This document shows, piece by piece, positions 1-6,176 of a stretch of DNA of 6,176 nucleotides. The position numbers and the translations under genes were made by a program. Location: assembly GCA_019239815.1 (NCBI GenBank), contig JAFAZL010000260.1:1-6176 (forward strand), in the 5' to 3' direction. The notes beneath the pieces were generated by a model. That model had not been told where the DNA came from and made no database searches. It worked only from the letters and a program-made list of their open reading frames with translations. Source of the stretch: Acidobacteriota bacterium. Its GTDB lineage: Bacteria > Acidobacteriota > Terriglobia > Acidoferrales > UBA7541. The first letter of the stretch is position 1; the number at the start of each line of letters is the position of its first letter.

Positions 1-1558
1 AGCGGTAGACGAGGCTGTTCGAGAGCAGGCCGCCGTCGCGCGGGTCCTTGCAGACCGCGTCGAGCGTGCTGAGCATCCGCGGGTCGTTGGGCGCCATGAA
101 GAAGACGAGCGGCATGATGAGGTTCGACGCGTCGAGCGCCTCGCTGCCGTAGTGCTGCACGAACGCCTGGTGTTGGCGCGACCAGCCGTTGTGCATCACG
201 TCGACGTAGATGTCGTCGCGACACTGGAGCCAGCGGGCGCGGTTGGCGGGGAACGAGCGCTTGTCGGCCAGGCGCACGCCGCGATCGAGTGCGACCCAGT
301 TCATCAGTTTCGAATAAACGAAATTCTGCTGGCCGCTGCGCATTTCCCAGATGCCTTCGTCGGGGAGTTGCCAATTGTCGCAAATCCAGTCGAGACGGTG
401 GCGGATGCGGACCCAGAAATCGTAGTTAATCGGACCGACATGTTTGTTGTAGAGATAGAGCGAATCCATCAGTTCGCCGTAGATGTCGGCTTGGTATTGA
501 CGATTCGCGGCGTTGCCGATGCGCACCGGGCCCGAACCCATGTAGCCTTCCCAGTGATCGAGAGTGATTTCGTCGGGAACCTGCTCGCCAAAAATCGTGA
601 AGACGGTGGGTAGCTGCTCGCCCGTGTGTGGATGCTTCGCGACATAGTTCTGAAGCCAATTCACGAAGCCTGCAGCTTCGGTGGTGAAGCCGAGCCGCAC
701 AAACGCGTAGACGGTGAAGGCCGCATCGCGGACCCACGCGTAGCGATAGTCCCAGTTGCGGGAACCGCCGATGACTTCGGGAAGGCTCGTCGTTGGCGCC
801 GCAACAATCGCCCCAGTCGGCTCGTACGTGAGCAATTTCAATGCAAGTGCGGAGCGTTCGATGCGTTCACGCCAGCGACCACGATAGGTGCAGCTCGACA
901 GCCAGTCTTGCCAGAATTTGACCGTGCGCTCAAACGTCTCTTTTGCTTCGATTTCCGATCCGCCAAACACTGTGGGAGTGCCGACGTCGTCATCATTCTG
1001 GAAAATAAAAGTTTTCGTCTGGCCTTCTTCAAGAACGAAGTCTGCGGAGACACCACCACCGTCCTGAAATTTCAACGGCACATTCGCGGCAAGACTGAAA
1101 CGGTCTTTGCCACTACCGGCATTAAAAGTTGCGACCCCATCGCGAATCTGAACTTCATGTGACGCGCGTCCATAATCGAGAGCGGGCCTGCATAAAACCT
1201 GGAGCCTGACGGTGCCTCGTACGCATCGCACCGTGCGATGAAGCTGATGATACGAAGGCGAATCGTCAGCGAAGCCAACAGGCATAAAGTCCACAAGTTC
1301 GGCGATACCATCTTCATGTGAGAAACGCGTGACAAGGATGTTCGTGGAGGGCCAGTAGAATTGTTTATGTCGGACGGTATCTGCGATCGGTGCAATTTGG
1401 AAGCGACCGCCTTTGTTATCGTCGAGCAAGGCGCCAAACACGCTGGGCGAATCGAAATTCGGCGAGCAATACCAATCGATGGAACCGTTTATGCCGACGA
1501 GCGCCACTGTCCTCAGATTGCCGATAATCCCGTAGTCTTCGATGGGCAGGTAGGGCAT
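1..1558 (-). CDS. Glycoside hydrolase family 15 protein (glucoamylase/trehalase-like), 3' end off-window
   Basis: Hydrolyses terminal alpha-glucosidic bonds with inversion; the family includes glucan 1,4-alpha-glucosidases, glucodextranases and alpha,alpha-trehalases, and the substrate cannot be decided here. The reverse complement gives 519 uninterrupted codons from ATG at 1558. It opens with MPYLPIEDYGIIGNL and NGSIDWYCSPNFDSPSVFG (about 1-42), the usual N-terminal beta-sandwich of bacterial GH15 enzymes. The (alpha/alpha)6 catalytic domain follows: SRNWDYRYAWVRDA (about 267-279), GYMGSGPVRIGNAANRQYQ (338-356) and PDEGIWEMR (399-407), where Glu405 is the expected catalytic acid. The catalytic base lies near the C terminus in this family and falls beyond the left edge, as does the last roughly 80-90 residues of a usual ~600. 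The start is supported by GGAGA (1566-1570) seven bases upstream. No signal peptide is seen, so it is probably cytoplasmic. It is divergent from the next gene. The family call is firm; trehalase versus glucoamylase is open. Confidence 0.95.
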   Translation of the reverse strand, partial: MPYLPIEDYGIIGNLRTVALVGINGSIDWYCSPNFDSPSVFGALLDDNKGGRFQIAPIADTVRHKQFYWPSTNILVTRFSHEDGIAELVDFMPVGFADDSPSYHQLHRTVRCVRGTVRLQVLCRPALDYGRASHEVQIRDGVATFNAGSGKDRFSLAANVPLKFQDGGGVSADFVLEEGQTKTFIFQNDDDVGTPTVFGGSEIEAKETFERTVKFWQDWLSSCTYRGRWRERIERSALALKLLTYEPTGAIVAAPTTSLPEVIGGSRNWDYRYAWVRDAAFTVYAFVRLGFTTEAAGFVNWLQNYVAKHPHTGEQLPTVFTIFGEQVPDEITLDHWEGYMGSGPVRIGNAANRQYQADIYGELMDSLYLYNKHVGPINYDFWVRIRHRLDWICDNWQLPDEGIWEMRSGQQNFVYSKLMNWVALDRGVRLADKRSFPANRARWLQCRDDIYVDVMHNGWSRQHQAFVQHYGSEALDASNLIMPLVFFMAPNDPRMLSTLDAVCKDPRDGGLLSNSLVYR

Positions 1559-1685
1559 CCAATGTTCTCCCAAGCTCGGTATGCTCTCATAGATTCACGT
1601 GATAGCAGGAATGATGCAGGAAGAGGCCGGAGAGTTCAGCCTGCGGCGATAATTTAATGAAAGTACAAAACGGAGCCATCACGAA
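1559..1685. promoter_or_regulatory. Divergent intergenic spacer, presumed promoters for both directions
   Basis: These 127 bases separate the start codons of the leftward GH15 gene and the rightward LMF-family gene, so both promoters are expected here. A GATAAT hexamer at 1648-1653 could be a -10 box for the rightward gene, but the position 17 bases upstream (GGCCGG, 1625-1630) is not a -35 match. No convincing leftward promoter was found. An 8-base perfect palindrome TCACGTGA lies at 1595-1602 and could be an operator, or could be chance. GGAG at 1672-1675 is the probable Shine-Dalgarno of the rightward gene, with a rather long 10-base spacing. That promoters lie here is inferred from the arrangement more than from motifs. 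Confidence 0.4.
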
Positions 1686-3329
1686 ATGAACGACAGCGGC
1701 CCAGCGCGCGTGATTCGATGGCTCTTTGACCCGCGACAGGGCGCGATGAATCAGTTTCTTCCGCGCTGGCTTTTCCTGCGTGCGATCGGTCTGATTTATT
1801 TTTCGGCGTTTTTCTCGCTGCTGTTTCAAATCCGCGGCCTCATTGGCCCGGATGGGGTTCTACCGGCTTCGGAATATTTAGAGGCGGTCGCGAAATCGGC
1901 GGCAGCCGCGCGGTTTTGGTATGCGCCGACGGTGTTCTGGTTCTCGACCAGCTCGCACATGCTGATGGTGGTGTGCTGGGTTGGGCTTGCTGCTTCGCTT
2001 CTTGTGGTTCTGAATATCTTGCCGCGCGTGTCGCTATTTCTTTGCTTCATTGGCTTCCTTTCGTTCATTGCGGCTTCGGGCGAGTTCTCGGGCTATCAGT
2101 CGGACGGGATGCTACTTGAAGCCGGTTTCATCGTTCTGTTTCTCGCGCCGATGGGATTTCGTCCTGGGCTTGGTTTGACGCAGCCGCCGATTCGCGTGGG
2201 GATTTTTCTGCTGCTGTGGGAGTGGTTTCGCATCTACTTCGAGTCTGGTATCGCGAAAATCGCCAGCGGCGATCCGGAGTGGCGGCACTTTACGGCGATG
2301 GACGAGTATTACCAGAATGGGCCGCTGCCGACATGGATCGGCTGGTACATGCAACATTTGCCGCACTGGTTTCATGCGGCGACGGCGTTTCTGACGCTGG
2401 CACTCGAACTCGTGCTTGTTTTCATGCTGTTTCTGCCGCGGCGTTGGCGGATCATTTGTTTTTTCATCGTGACGCCTTGGCAGATCGGGGTGATTCTCTC
2501 GGCGAACTACACGTTCCTGAATTATCTGGTGCTCGCGCTTGGAATTTTTTTACTCGACGATCGTTTCATTCAGCAGTTTGTTCCCGCCAGCTGGGCACGA
2601 GATTGGACGCCTGCGGCGGGCGTACATACGGAAGCGTCAATTGAACCGGCGAGCGGACTGACTGAGGCGGCTGCCGAAGGTGCGAAACAACCTGACTCTC
2701 TTCGCCACCAACTTGCCAATCTTCAACTCACGCTAACCTGCGTGATGTTCGCGTGGCTTTTCTATGCCAGCACGACATTGCTGGTCTGGATGCTTTGGCG
2801 TTCGGCGCCGCTTCCGAGCGGGCCGGTCGTCGCGCTCGAGCCATTTCGAATTGCCGATCGTTACGGGCTCTTCGCGCGTATGACGCGAGGACGCTATGAA
2901 ATCGAGTTTCAGGGCTCAATGGACGGGCAGAATTGGACTACCTATCAATTTCGAAACAAGCCGCAAGATGTGCATGAACCGCCACGAATCTACGCTCCGT
3001 ACCAGCCGCGATTTGACTGGAATCTGTGGTTTGCGTCGCTGAGCGATTGGCGATCCGATCCCGTTGTCGTGCGGACCGAAGAGCGGCTACTTGCTGGAAG
3101 TCCAGACGTAGCCGCGCTATTCAAATCAAATCCGTTTCCGCAGGAGCCGCCTCGGATCGTGCGTGCCGTGATTTGGCAATACTGGTTCAGCACGTGGGAG
3201 GCGAAACGCACGCAAGGAATTTGGTGGACGCGGCAGCTTCTCGGTTCGTACGCGCCGACGTTAGAGAGGCAGGCCAACGGAAAATTGACTGTGCTTGAGT
3301 GGCCATCGGCAACTGAGCCGCGTGAATGA
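1686..3329 (+). CDS. Lipase maturation factor (LMF) family polytopic membrane protein
   Basis: This 547-residue integral membrane protein matches the lipase maturation factor family (PF06762 type). Vertebrate LMF1 is an ER membrane protein needed for folding of lipoprotein lipase; the role of bacterial members is not established. Family signatures seen: RWLFLRAIGLIYFSAFFSLL (27-46), GLIGPDGVLP (51-60), QSDGMLLEAGF (138-148), FESGIAKIASGDPEWR (185-200), NYTFLNYL (274-281) and APYQPRFDWNLWFA (437-450). Hydrophobic segments are at about 28-46, 92-131, 142-157, 170-190, 229-250, 255-291 and 346-370; the C-terminal ~175 residues form a soluble domain ending in the NPFP..PPR (482-490) and WW region. 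An Ala/Glu-rich stretch (about 308-340) precedes the last membrane segment. The start at 1686 has GGAG ten bases upstream; Met21 (1746) is an alternative that would lose the WLFDPR segment. It is the first of three rightward genes, 30 bases before the next. The family is firm; the function is unknown. Confidence 0.93.
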   Translation: MNDSGPARVIRWLFDPRQGAMNQFLPRWLFLRAIGLIYFSAFFSLLFQIRGLIGPDGVLPASEYLEAVAKSAAAARFWYAPTVFWFSTSSHMLMVVCWVGLAASLLVVLNILPRVSLFLCFIGFLSFIAASGEFSGYQSDGMLLEAGFIVLFLAPMGFRPGLGLTQPPIRVGIFLLLWEWFRIYFESGIAKIASGDPEWRHFTAMDEYYQNGPLPTWIGWYMQHLPHWFHAATAFLTLALELVLVFMLFLPRRWRIICFFIVTPWQIGVILSANYTFLNYLVLALGIFLLDDRFIQQFVPASWARDWTPAAGVHTEASIEPASGLTEAAAEGAKQPDSLRHQLANLQLTLTCVMFAWLFYASTTLLVWMLWRSAPLPSGPVVALEPFRIADRYGLFARMTRGRYEIEFQGSMDGQNWTTYQFRNKPQDVHEPPRIYAPYQPRFDWNLWFASLSDWRSDPVVVRTEERLLAGSPDVAALFKSNPFPQEPPRIVRAVIWQYWFSTWEAKRTQGIWWTRQLLGSYAPTLERQANGKLTVLEWPSATEPRE

Positions 3330-3367
3330 CTTATTCAGCGATGTGCCCGAGCGAACGCCGTGACTGA
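3326..3367 (+). other. 13-codon ORF bridging the LMF stop and the next gene's start (possible translational coupler)
   Basis: ATG at 3326-3328 overlaps the LMF-gene stop TGA (3327-3329) in an ATGA arrangement and opens a frame encoding MTYSAMCPSERRD. It ends at TGA 3365-3367, three bases past the GTG start (3360-3362) of the oxidoreductase gene. Because that GTG has only a weak Shine-Dalgarno, a ribosome finishing the LMF gene could reinitiate at this ATG, terminate, and reinitiate at the GTG. The geometry is seen directly; the coupling role is inference and could be coincidence. Confidence 0.2.
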
Positions 3368-4787
3368 CGCCGTCCAGAATTCGAGACGCAAAGCCACGGT
3401 CATTGGTGCAGGACCCAACGGACTGGCTAGTGCGATCGTGCTCGCGCAGGCGGGATTACACGTCGAAGTTTTCGAGGCGGAGGCCCAGCCCGGCGGCGCG
3501 GCGCGGACGTTGGAACTCACGCTGCCTGGATTCCGGCACGACTTTGGTTCTGCCGTTCATCCGCTGGCTGTGGGTTCGCCGTTTTTCTCGGCCCTGCCTC
3601 TCGCGAGTCACGGCCTTGAGTGGATTCATTCGCCCGCGGCGCTGGCGCATCCGCTCGATGACGGCACCGCGGTTCTTCTCAACCGCGATTTCGCGAACAT
3701 GAAGGAGACGATCGGCCATGATGCCAAGTCGTGGGAGCGGCTGATTGGACCGTTCGCGCGGAATTGGGAAACGCTCGCTGCGGAAGTGCTCGCGCCGATT
3801 CACGTCTTTACAAGGCATCCATTCCTGTTGGCGCGCTTCGGGCTGGCTGCGTTTCCACCGGCGAATACCCTGGCCAATTTTTGTTTTCGCGACCAACGCG
3901 CGAAAGCGCTCTTCGCCGGGCTCGCGGCACACTCCTTTCTTAGCCTTGAGGAACCCTTGAGCGCCGCATTCGGCACGTTGCTTGGCGCGGCAGCTCACGC
4001 CGTTGGATGGCCGATTCCACGCGGTGGGGCGCAGTTCATCACCGACGCGCTGATCGCGCATCTCGAATCGTTAGGTGGGAGGCTCCACACGTCTTCGAGG
4101 GTCGAAAAGCTCAGCGATCTCGCGGCCGTAACGATGTGTGACGTTACGCCGCGCCAGCTTCTGGCGCTTTCCGGTACGAACCTGGCCGATGGTTTTCGGG
4201 CTAAGCTCGAACGATTCCGATACGGCATGGCAGTCTTTAAGGTTGACTATGCGCTATCGAGCGCGATTCCGTGGAAAGCGAAAGACTGTGCTCGCGCCGC
4301 TACGGTTCACGTTGGTGGCACTGCTGAAGAAATCACGGCGTCCGAGGCTGCTGCTCGCGGCGGAAAGCCGGCCGACTGGCCGTTCGTGTTGCTCGCGCAG
4401 CCAAGCCTTTTTGATTCGACTCGGGCGCCGGAAGGGAAGCACACCGCCTGGGCGTACTGCCATATTCCGAATCGATCCACAGTCGACATGCTTGCGAAGA
4501 TAGAAAGTCAGATCGAGCGCTTCGCTCCCGGGTTTCGCGATTGTGTCTTGGCGCGACGGGTTTTTTCGCCCGTGGCGCTCGAAGCAATGGATGCGAACCT
4601 CGTCGGGGGTGACATCAACGGTGGGGCGATGGACGCGGGCCAATTGTTTTTCCGGCCGACGATGCGCCACTATGGGACGTCATCGCGGAATATCTATTTA
4701 TGTTCGTCCTCGACTCCACCTGGCGGCGGGGTTCATGGGATGTGCGGTTACCACGCGGCGAAGTTGGCGCTTTCGAAACTGAGCTGA
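3360..4787 (+). CDS. NAD(P)/FAD-dependent oxidoreductase, phytoene desaturase (CrtI)/PYROXD2-like
   Basis: This 475-residue flavoprotein of the COG1233 type probably catalyses an FAD-dependent oxidation, desaturation or isomerisation of a hydrophobic substrate, which cannot be identified from sequence. The N terminus has the FAD-binding Rossmann motif GAGPNG (16-21), with Glu39 after the second strand to hold the adenosine ribose, then PGGAAR (44-49). GWPIPRGGAQFITDAL (216-231) followed by GGRLHTSSRV (239-248) is the CrtI-type mid-region. DVTPRQLLALSG (261-272), PFVLLAQPSLFD (341-352) and HTAWAYCHIP (361-370) follow. The C-terminal FAD motif is SSSTPPGGGVHGMCGYHAA (449-467), the variant of this subfamily and not the classical carotenoid-desaturase CGAGTHPG form. 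Length is normal. GTG is the chosen start because no in-frame ATG precedes the FAD motif; only a weak GAG lies upstream. It sits 30 bases after the LMF gene, in the same frame, and is probably co-transcribed. No carotenoid synthase gene is nearby, so a carotenoid role is not supported. Confidence 0.92.
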   Translation: MTDAVQNSRRKATVIGAGPNGLASAIVLAQAGLHVEVFEAEAQPGGAARTLELTLPGFRHDFGSAVHPLAVGSPFFSALPLASHGLEWIHSPAALAHPLDDGTAVLLNRDFANMKETIGHDAKSWERLIGPFARNWETLAAEVLAPIHVFTRHPFLLARFGLAAFPPANTLANFCFRDQRAKALFAGLAAHSFLSLEEPLSAAFGTLLGAAAHAVGWPIPRGGAQFITDALIAHLESLGGRLHTSSRVEKLSDLAAVTMCDVTPRQLLALSGTNLADGFRAKLERFRYGMAVFKVDYALSSAIPWKAKDCARAATVHVGGTAEEITASEAAARGGKPADWPFVLLAQPSLFDSTRAPEGKHTAWAYCHIPNRSTVDMLAKIESQIERFAPGFRDCVLARRVFSPVALEAMDANLVGGDINGGAMDAGQLFFRPTMRHYGTSSRNIYLCSSSTPPGGGVHGMCGYHAAKLALSKLS

Positions 4788-4872
4788 CCTCTGAAGCGGG
4801 TTTGAAGGGCGCAAGACGCAAGGCAACAAAGCGATCCGTTTCTAAATAAAGCTTGAGCAAGACGAATTTGTC

Positions 4873-4876
4873 GGAG
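4873..4876 (+). promoter_or_regulatory. Ribosome binding site deciding the ADH start
   Basis: GGAG lies 12 bases before the ATG at 4889, which is long but usable. The longer open frame beginning with TTG at 4853 has no Shine-Dalgarno, and its twelve extra residues ([11 protein letters not shown] region) are not typical of the family, whose members usually begin near MKAALL. The ATG is therefore preferred. Confidence 0.5.
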
Positions 4877-4888
4877 CATCTAACGATC

Positions 4889-5902
4889 ATGAAAGCGGCA
4901 CTGCTGAACAAACCTGCTCCTGTTAGTACGAACCCGCTTGTTGTGAGCGATGTAGCTACGCCAACGCCCCGATCTGGCGAGATTTTGGTTCGGGTCTCGC
5001 ATTGCGGCGTTTGTCGGACTGACTTGCATATCGTCGAAGGGGAATTGCCGCAGCGCAAGTCGCCGGTGATTCCTGGGCATCAAGTAATCGGCACGATCGA
5101 ATCGTTCGGCTCGGGCTCAAGCGGCGGACACAAATTTAATCTCGGCGACCGCGTTGGCGTTGCTTGGCTGCATCATACGGACGGCACGTGCCATTACTGC
5201 CGAACTGGCGCCGAAAATCTTTGCGACCATCCCACTTTTACCGGCTATACCGTTGATGGTGGCTACGCCGAATTCGTAGTGGCCGACGAAGAGTTCGTCT
5301 ATGCCATTCCACCGAGCTTCACTGACCAACAAGCAGCTCCGCTCCTGTGTGCCGGCATCATCGGCTTTCGGTCCCTGCGGCTCGCTGATGTGAAGCCCGG
5401 CGACCGGCTTGGTTTTTACGGATTCGGTGCCGCGGCGCACCTGGCGATTCAGGTCGCGCTGCATTGGAAGGCCGAGGTTTACGCGCTGACTCGCGATGAG
5501 CGGCATCGGCGGCTCGCACTCGAGCTAGGCGCAAAGTGGGCCGGCGATACGTTCGACGCACCTCCAGAACAACTGGATGCAGCCATTGTTTTTGCGCCAG
5601 CCGGTGAAATCGTTCCGGTCGCGTTGAAGATTCTTCGCAAGGGCGGTTCGGTGGTGCTCGGCGGTATTCACATGAGCCCGATTCCGAGCTTTAGCTACGA
5701 TTTGCTGTATCAGGAGCGAATCGTTCGCAGCGTTGCGAACAACACGCGGAAGGATGGGGAAGACTTCTTGCGAATTGCGGCCGAGATTCCGATTCGGAGT
5801 CACGTCAAGCTGTTCCTGCTTGCGGAAGCCAACCGCGCGCTGAATTCCTTAAAGTCGGACGCGATCGAAGGCGCAGCGGTCATCCAGGTCAGGGACACTT
5901 AG
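4889..5902 (+). CDS. Zinc-dependent medium-chain alcohol dehydrogenase (CAD/AdhP-like)
   Basis: This 337-residue NAD(P)-dependent alcohol dehydrogenase of the MDR superfamily interconverts an alcohol and an aldehyde; the substrate is unknown. The GroES-like catalytic domain comes first. The catalytic zinc ligands are Cys42 ([10 protein letters not shown], 38-47), His64 (PGHQVIG, 62-68) and Cys154 ([14 protein letters not shown], from about 150); Gln65 replaces the Glu common after this His in other ADHs. The structural-zinc loop reads D-x2-C-x2-C-x7-C (Asp98, Cys101, Cys104, Cys112), with Asp in place of the usual first Cys. [19 protein letters not shown] lies between about 118 and 136. The Rossmann domain has [10 protein letters not shown] (177-186), the GxGxxxH variant seen in CAD-like members, and the enzyme continues through [15 protein letters not shown] and [10 protein letters not shown] to a normal end. 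It follows the oxidoreductase gene by 101 bases, which hold no clear promoter or terminator, so operon membership is possible but less certain than for the first pair. Confidence 0.94.
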   Translation: MKAALLNKPAPVSTNPLVVSDVATPTPRSGEILVRVSHCGVCRTDLHIVEGELPQRKSPVIPGHQVIGTIESFGSGSSGGHKFNLGDRVGVAWLHHTDGTCHYCRTGAENLCDHPTFTGYTVDGGYAEFVVADEEFVYAIPPSFTDQQAAPLLCAGIIGFRSLRLADVKPGDRLGFYGFGAAAHLAIQVALHWKAEVYALTRDERHRRLALELGAKWAGDTFDAPPEQLDAAIVFAPAGEIVPVALKILRKGGSVVLGGIHMSPIPSFSYDLLYQERIVRSVANNTRKDGEDFLRIAAEIPIRSHVKLFLLAEANRALNSLKSDAIEGAAVIQVRDT

Positions 5903-6009
5903 CGTTGTTGAGCGGGACGCGCTTGGCGGCAAGGTCGTCTGCGCACGGACTGCCAAGATGCGCCGCATCCGGGCACACGTCCGAATTCGGGATTTGCATT
6001 CCCATAGCT

Positions 6010-6027
6010 GGGCACGCGCCCCTTTTT
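6010..6027 (+). terminator. Weak candidate intrinsic terminator
   Basis: GGGC (6010-6013) pairs with GCCC (6018-6021) around a four-base loop, followed by C and five T residues (6023-6027). The stem is short at four G-C pairs and lies 108 bases past the ADH stop. It is the only hairpin plus T-run after the rightward genes, so it is offered as the possible end of that transcript. Confidence 0.3.
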
Positions 6028-6102
6028 GGAAATAACCTGGGATACTCAAGCTCCATCAAACAAACGCTTTACGTCTATTGGAATGTGGTCGTTGGCCTGC
6101 GT

Positions 6103-6143
6103 AGGTAGCTTCAGCCGGAACTTTGGGCCGAACGGAGCTACCT
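6103..6143. repeat. 8-bp perfect inverted repeat, REP-like hairpin
   Basis: AGGTAGCT (6103-6110) and AGCTACCT (6136-6143) are exact reverse complements around 25 bases. T6111-G6135 (wobble) and C6112-G6134 extend the stem, and CGG (6116-6118) with CCG (6128-6130) could form a short inner stem. No T-run follows, so it does not look like an intrinsic terminator. It could be a copy of a dispersed intergenic palindrome or a regulatory hairpin before a downstream gene; one copy cannot decide. Confidence 0.45.
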
Positions 6144-6148
6144 GTATC

Positions 6149-6176
6149 ATGGCAGCAGCAGCCGCAGAACTGTCCC
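6149..6176 (+). CDS. Possible start of a further gene cut by the right edge
   Basis: ATG at 6149 opens a frame of nine visible codons (MAAAAAELS) running off the window. GGAG at 6134-6137 is 11 bases upstream and lies within the 3' arm of the inverted repeat at 6103-6143. The tract is too short to recognise, and a chance ATG is quite possible. Confidence 0.22.

Larger units (their letters stand above)
5903..6148. other. Non-coding stretch downstream of the ADH gene
   Basis: No convincing gene lies here. Short open frames exist on both strands (5905-6108 plus, 5849-6049 minus), but both start with TTG, lack a properly spaced Shine-Dalgarno and show no recognisable protein features. The stretch contains a 10-base palindrome CCGAATTCGG at 5981-5990, a weak terminator-like hairpin at 6010-6027 and an inverted repeat at 6103-6143. 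Confidence 0.6.

Noticed and set aside
152..1162. Plus-strand open frames (152-613, 626-1162) inside the GH15 gene
   Set aside because: They are antisense to a continuous, well-conserved GH15 reading frame, and their translations show no recognisable family.
3456..4061. Long minus-strand open frame of 201 codons opposite the flavoprotein gene
   Set aside because: It is rich in Arg/Pro and low-complexity, as expected of an antisense shadow of GC-rich coding DNA; the plus strand carries clear FAD-binding motifs.
3360..4787. Annotation of the flavoprotein as a carotenoid phytoene desaturase
   Set aside because: The C-terminal FAD motif is the SSSTPPGGG variant, and no phytoene synthase or other carotenoid gene is in the window; only the broad family call is supported.
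4853..4888. TTG at 4853 as the ADH start
   Set aside because: It has no Shine-Dalgarno and adds residues not typical of the family; ATG 4889 begins with the usual MKAALL-type start.
4788..4888. Possible promoter before the ADH gene (TAAATA at 4843-4848)
   Set aside because: No -35 element at suitable spacing; the nearest TTGAAG (4802-4807) is 35 bases away from the hexamer.
5981..5990. CCGAATTCGG palindrome as an operator or terminator
   Set aside because: It is only 10 bases with no loop and no T-run, and no gene start is near; probably chance.
5849..6049. Minus-strand open frame past the ADH gene
   Set aside because: It starts with TTG with a purine-rich stretch too close to act as a ribosome binding site, overlaps the 3' end of the ADH gene, and has no recognisable features.

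Overview
This is a moderately GC-rich bacterial window with four protein genes. One is transcribed leftward and runs off the left edge; the other three run rightward in a row. No rRNA, tRNA, CRISPR array, transposase or phage gene is visible. The gene types (bacterial lipase-maturation-factor protein, GH15 glucosidase/trehalase, CrtI-like FAD oxidoreductase, CAD-type zinc alcohol dehydrogenase) and the composition fit a soil or sediment bacterium of the Acidobacteriota or Verrucomicrobiota kind. That assignment is an impression from gene content and rests on no marker gene.

Layout: 1-1558 (minus) holds the first 519 codons of a GH15 glucoamylase/trehalase-like enzyme; its C-terminal end, including the expected catalytic base, is off-window. 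A 127-base divergent spacer (1559-1685) should carry the promoters of both directions. On the plus strand come 1686-3329 (polytopic membrane protein of the lipase maturation factor family), 3360-4787 (NAD(P)/FAD-dependent oxidoreductase, phytoene-desaturase-like) and 4889-5902 (zinc-dependent medium-chain alcohol dehydrogenase). The gaps are 30 and 101 bases. The first two are very probably co-transcribed; the third may be part of the same unit. The last 274 bases (5903-6176) are mostly non-coding: a weak candidate terminator, an 8-bp perfect inverted repeat, and possibly the first codons of a further gene at the right edge.

How the genes might work together: GH15 acts on alpha-glucosides and has no obvious link to the rightward genes beyond the shared spacer. 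The rightward genes suggest membrane-associated handling and oxidation/reduction of a hydrophobic substrate (lipid, isoprenoid or aromatic alcohol/aldehyde), but no substrate can be read from the sequence. All four families are known. The points most worth a second look are the LMF/CrtI-like/ADH neighbourhood, an Asp at the first structural-zinc ligand position of the ADH, a 13-codon ORF bridging the LMF stop and the GTG start of the next gene, and the terminal hairpin.
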